From assembly GCF_900182595.1 (NCBI RefSeq), contig NZ_FXTN01000023.1, positions 1 to 33,365 on the forward strand: a stretch of 33,365 nt of DNA, written 5' to 3'. The stretch comes from Pedobacter westerhofensis. Lineage in GTDB: Bacteria; Bacteroidota; Bacteroidia; Sphingobacteriales; Sphingobacteriaceae. The stretch's first letter is position 1; each line of letters starts with the position of its first letter. Positions 32,009 to 33,365 of the stretch are shown here, piece after piece. Position numbers and translations under genes: made by a program. The notes under the pieces were generated by a model. That model searched no databases and was not told where the DNA came from. It worked only from the letters and a program-made list of their open reading frames with translations.

Positions 32009-32236
32009 TTAATCAGTGGACTCAGCTTGATCAGATGATCTGGTGTTATCAAGACGCCTAGAGCCCATTTCCCAACGATCGAAATTCCTATGCTTTAGAT
32101 AGCCTTCAGATAAGAATTCTAATTTATAATGTGTAAAGTCTGCTTCAAAAGCTCTATACCTTGCCCTAGCGTCGAATTCGCGACCTTTTACTCACACATT
32201 ATGTTTCCCCCACCACTCTTTGCTTGAAGTTGACAT
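32009..32236 (-). pseudogene. Small hypothetical gene with an in-frame TGA at codon 15
   Basis: From ATG 32236 the frame reads MSTSSKEWWGKHNV, then TGA at 32192-32194. It then stays open in the same frame for 60 codons (VKGREFDARARYRAFEADF, then LEFLSEGYLKHRNFDRWEMG) to TAA at 32009. The post-stop part is charged, aromatic-rich and protein-like throughout, so the TGA most likely replaced a sense codon in a 75-residue gene. I do not recognise the family. No ribosome-binding site is apparent. Confidence 0.5.
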
Positions 32237-32616
32237 TAAACCGACGCATATATCCGTCAACACATTAAAACATAAGATATGCAAGGATATAGCTGTATCG
32301 AGAAAAAACTGAAAGAACAACATGACTTTCATTGAGACTTGGTCCGTTCATTCAATCGTGGGAATTTAAATTTTATATTGGTATTATTTGGATGCATCCT
32401 TCGGGTCAAATGACGTTACCCAAATAAATTACGACCTAATATATACAATCTCTTTAATACATATTATGGAATAAGATAAGATACACAGGGTTATTTTACG
32501 GCAGGTATTTGGTACCATCGCATATATCAACATTACCTATTCAAGTAAAACGAGACGAATGACGTACAACCAAATCATTCCTAATTCTAATTTTTACGTA
32601 ACATCAGGTTGAGATA

Positions 32617-33243
32617 CTATATAGGGTCATTGCCATTGTTTTTATTACTAACATTTAGCTTCTTTCCGAGAGCTATAGCCTCTTTGTGATGTTGCTGTAT
32701 TCCTGAGAGAGAATTGATCGCGAATGTTTTAATAGCATTGTTCTTAAAGGTAACTGCATTACCAAACAGCATATCGGAGTGAGCTAATGAGGTAATTACC
32801 AGTTTCACATAGGCTTTATCTAGGAATCTATCGGATACTGTTTTAAAAACCATCAGTTGTGCCATGTTTTCTTCAGACTGTACCGTTGGCGGAGATATTC
32901 CTTTTCCTTTGGCAATCGATACCAAATCATTATTCGCTTTAGTGCTTACCGCGATCATCTTTTCTGCAAAAGACTTTACCAGAGGATCTCTTGTTTTTCT
33001 CGCCACCATCGTAGCGATTTCTACATCAAACATGGCACCATTGATGGCCTCAAGTATAAAAAGTTTTTCATTACCCTGGAGGTCTACGTCTGATGTGTAT
33101 ATCTGAGCCCTCTTGGTAGTGTCGGTTCCAATACTGGTAATAACAGTAGCCGCCGCATCCCGATTATTTCTGTTTTTATTCTGACAGGAAACTGATATAG
33201 TAATTACCAAAATGGCAGTTATTAGAATTTTATTTTTTCTCAT
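32617..33243 (-). CDS. DUF4142-family lipoprotein
   Basis: DUF4142 proteins are small ferritin-like helical proteins of unknown function, common in Bacteroidota and often exported. I start at the ATG at 33243 (208 aa) because it gives a proper lipoprotein signal, basic MRKNK, a hydrophobic stretch, then ISVSC with Cys20 as the lipidation site; an upstream in-frame start at 33300 would lie inside the insertion sequence. The domain runs from about 50 to 195, with EKLFILEAINGAMFDVEIA, VKSFAEKMIAVSTKANND and SGIQQHHKEAIALG as helices. The IS21-type end begins about 13 bp upstream, so the native promoter has probably been lost. Confidence 0.82.
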   Translation of the reverse strand: MRKNKILITAILVITISVSCQNKNRNNRDAAATVITSIGTDTTKRAQIYTSDVDLQGNEKLFILEAINGAMFDVEIATMVARKTRDPLVKSFAEKMIAVSTKANNDLVSIAKGKGISPPTVQSEENMAQLMVFKTVSDRFLDKAYVKLVITSLAHSDMLFGNAVTFKNNAIKTFAINSLSGIQQHHKEAIALGKKLNVSNKNNGNDPI

Positions 33244-33255
33244 GCTAGTAATTTT

Positions 33256-33365
33256 TGTCAAAGATCCGGCTGGGAGTTTCGGCAAAACTGACCCTATCAT
33301 TCCGCAATTAAACTGACGTTCTATTCCGCTCCAAATTGACCCCTCTGTTTCGGTGCAAACTGACC
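33256..33365. mobile_element. End of an IS21-family insertion sequence (partial)
   Basis: Four spaced repeats form an array typical of IS21-family ends: TTCGGCAAAACTGACC (33278), TTCCGCAATTAAACTGACG (33300), TTCCGCTCCAAATTGACC (33324) and TTTCGGTGCAAACTGACC (about 33348), with a period of 22-25 bp. The outer end is probably the TG at 33256-33257. The element continues beyond the right edge, so istA/istB and the other end are not visible. The assignment rests on the multiple-repeat terminus only. Confidence 0.65.

Larger units (their letters stand above)
30969..32616. other. 1.6-kb degraded stretch with gene remnants
   Basis: This A+T-rich interval has one plausible small gene (31602-31844) and two broken ones (31282-31561 and 32009-32236), listed separately. 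Other traces are weak. One is a 13-codon frame at 31203 (MRLNKVA...) behind an unusually good ribosome-binding site (GGAGG). Another is a perfect small palindrome, GTCACT-TTC-AGTGAC, at 31261-31275. A plus-strand frame from 32279 (MQGYSCIEKKL) runs into TGA after 18 codons and stays open for another 26. I read the whole as decayed mobile-element cargo. Confidence 0.45.

Noticed and set aside
26757..33255. A prophage
   Set aside because: No capsid, tail, portal, terminase or lysis genes are visible; only an integrase is phage-like, which fits other integrative elements equally well.

Overview
The window reads as a Bacteroidota chromosome, most likely a Sphingobacteriaceae member close to Pedobacter. 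The evidence is the set of housekeeping proteins (Bacteroidota-type LptD, long PurC, short SerA without an ACT domain, PhoH, DUF983, YihY with its MxWLH start) and promoters of the Bacteroidota form TTG-N19/20-TAnnTTTG, seen cleanly upstream of rpsO, a tRNA-Ser and an integrase. No database search was possible; all family calls come from motifs and remembered family features.

Region 1 (1-26756) is compact core genome. lptD-cinA-E2 (leftward) faces an amidase-MlaD pair (rightward) across a divergent promoter region. After a 1.25-kb gene-free gap come phoH-purC-STAS-rnz (leftward), a SAM hydroxide adenosyltransferase, a small membrane-tethered coiled-coil protein, serC-serA, rpe, rpsO-pnp, a hotdog thioesterase, a DUF983 protein, a Crp/Fnr regulator divergent from an outer-membrane protein, ddl divergent from a PASTA protein-mltG pair, and a YihY-family membrane protein. 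Much of this serves the envelope: LPS assembly, lipid transport, peptidoglycan precursor synthesis, chain termination and septal hydrolysis. The rest covers serine, purine and pentose metabolism, translation and RNA turnover.

Region 2 (8063-9317) is the most unusual core stretch. It holds two long hairpins, each just past a convergent gene (mlaD and rnz). Between them lie two families of tandem repeats with a 15-bp period: about nine units of GCTACCTTTCTACCG, then about thirty CAGGT-centred units. The second family includes two near-identical 109-bp copies plus a degenerate third, and an exact 87-bp duplication. It is not coding in any consistent frame.

Region 3 (26757 to the right end) is an A+T-rich accessory island. 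It starts exactly at a tRNA-Ser(UGA) gene and a rightward tyrosine recombinase, with three copies of a 9-bp site between them. Beyond lie an intact secreted serine hydrolase and several broken genes: a frameshifted hypothetical, a HEPN-like protein split by one in-frame TAA, and two small genes with in-frame TGA codons. A 1.6-kb stretch that is mostly degraded follows, then a DUF4142 lipoprotein. The right edge runs into the repeat-bearing end of an IS21-family insertion sequence. I see a decaying integrated element here rather than a working new system. The 15-bp repeat field and the HEPN gene are the items most worth following up.
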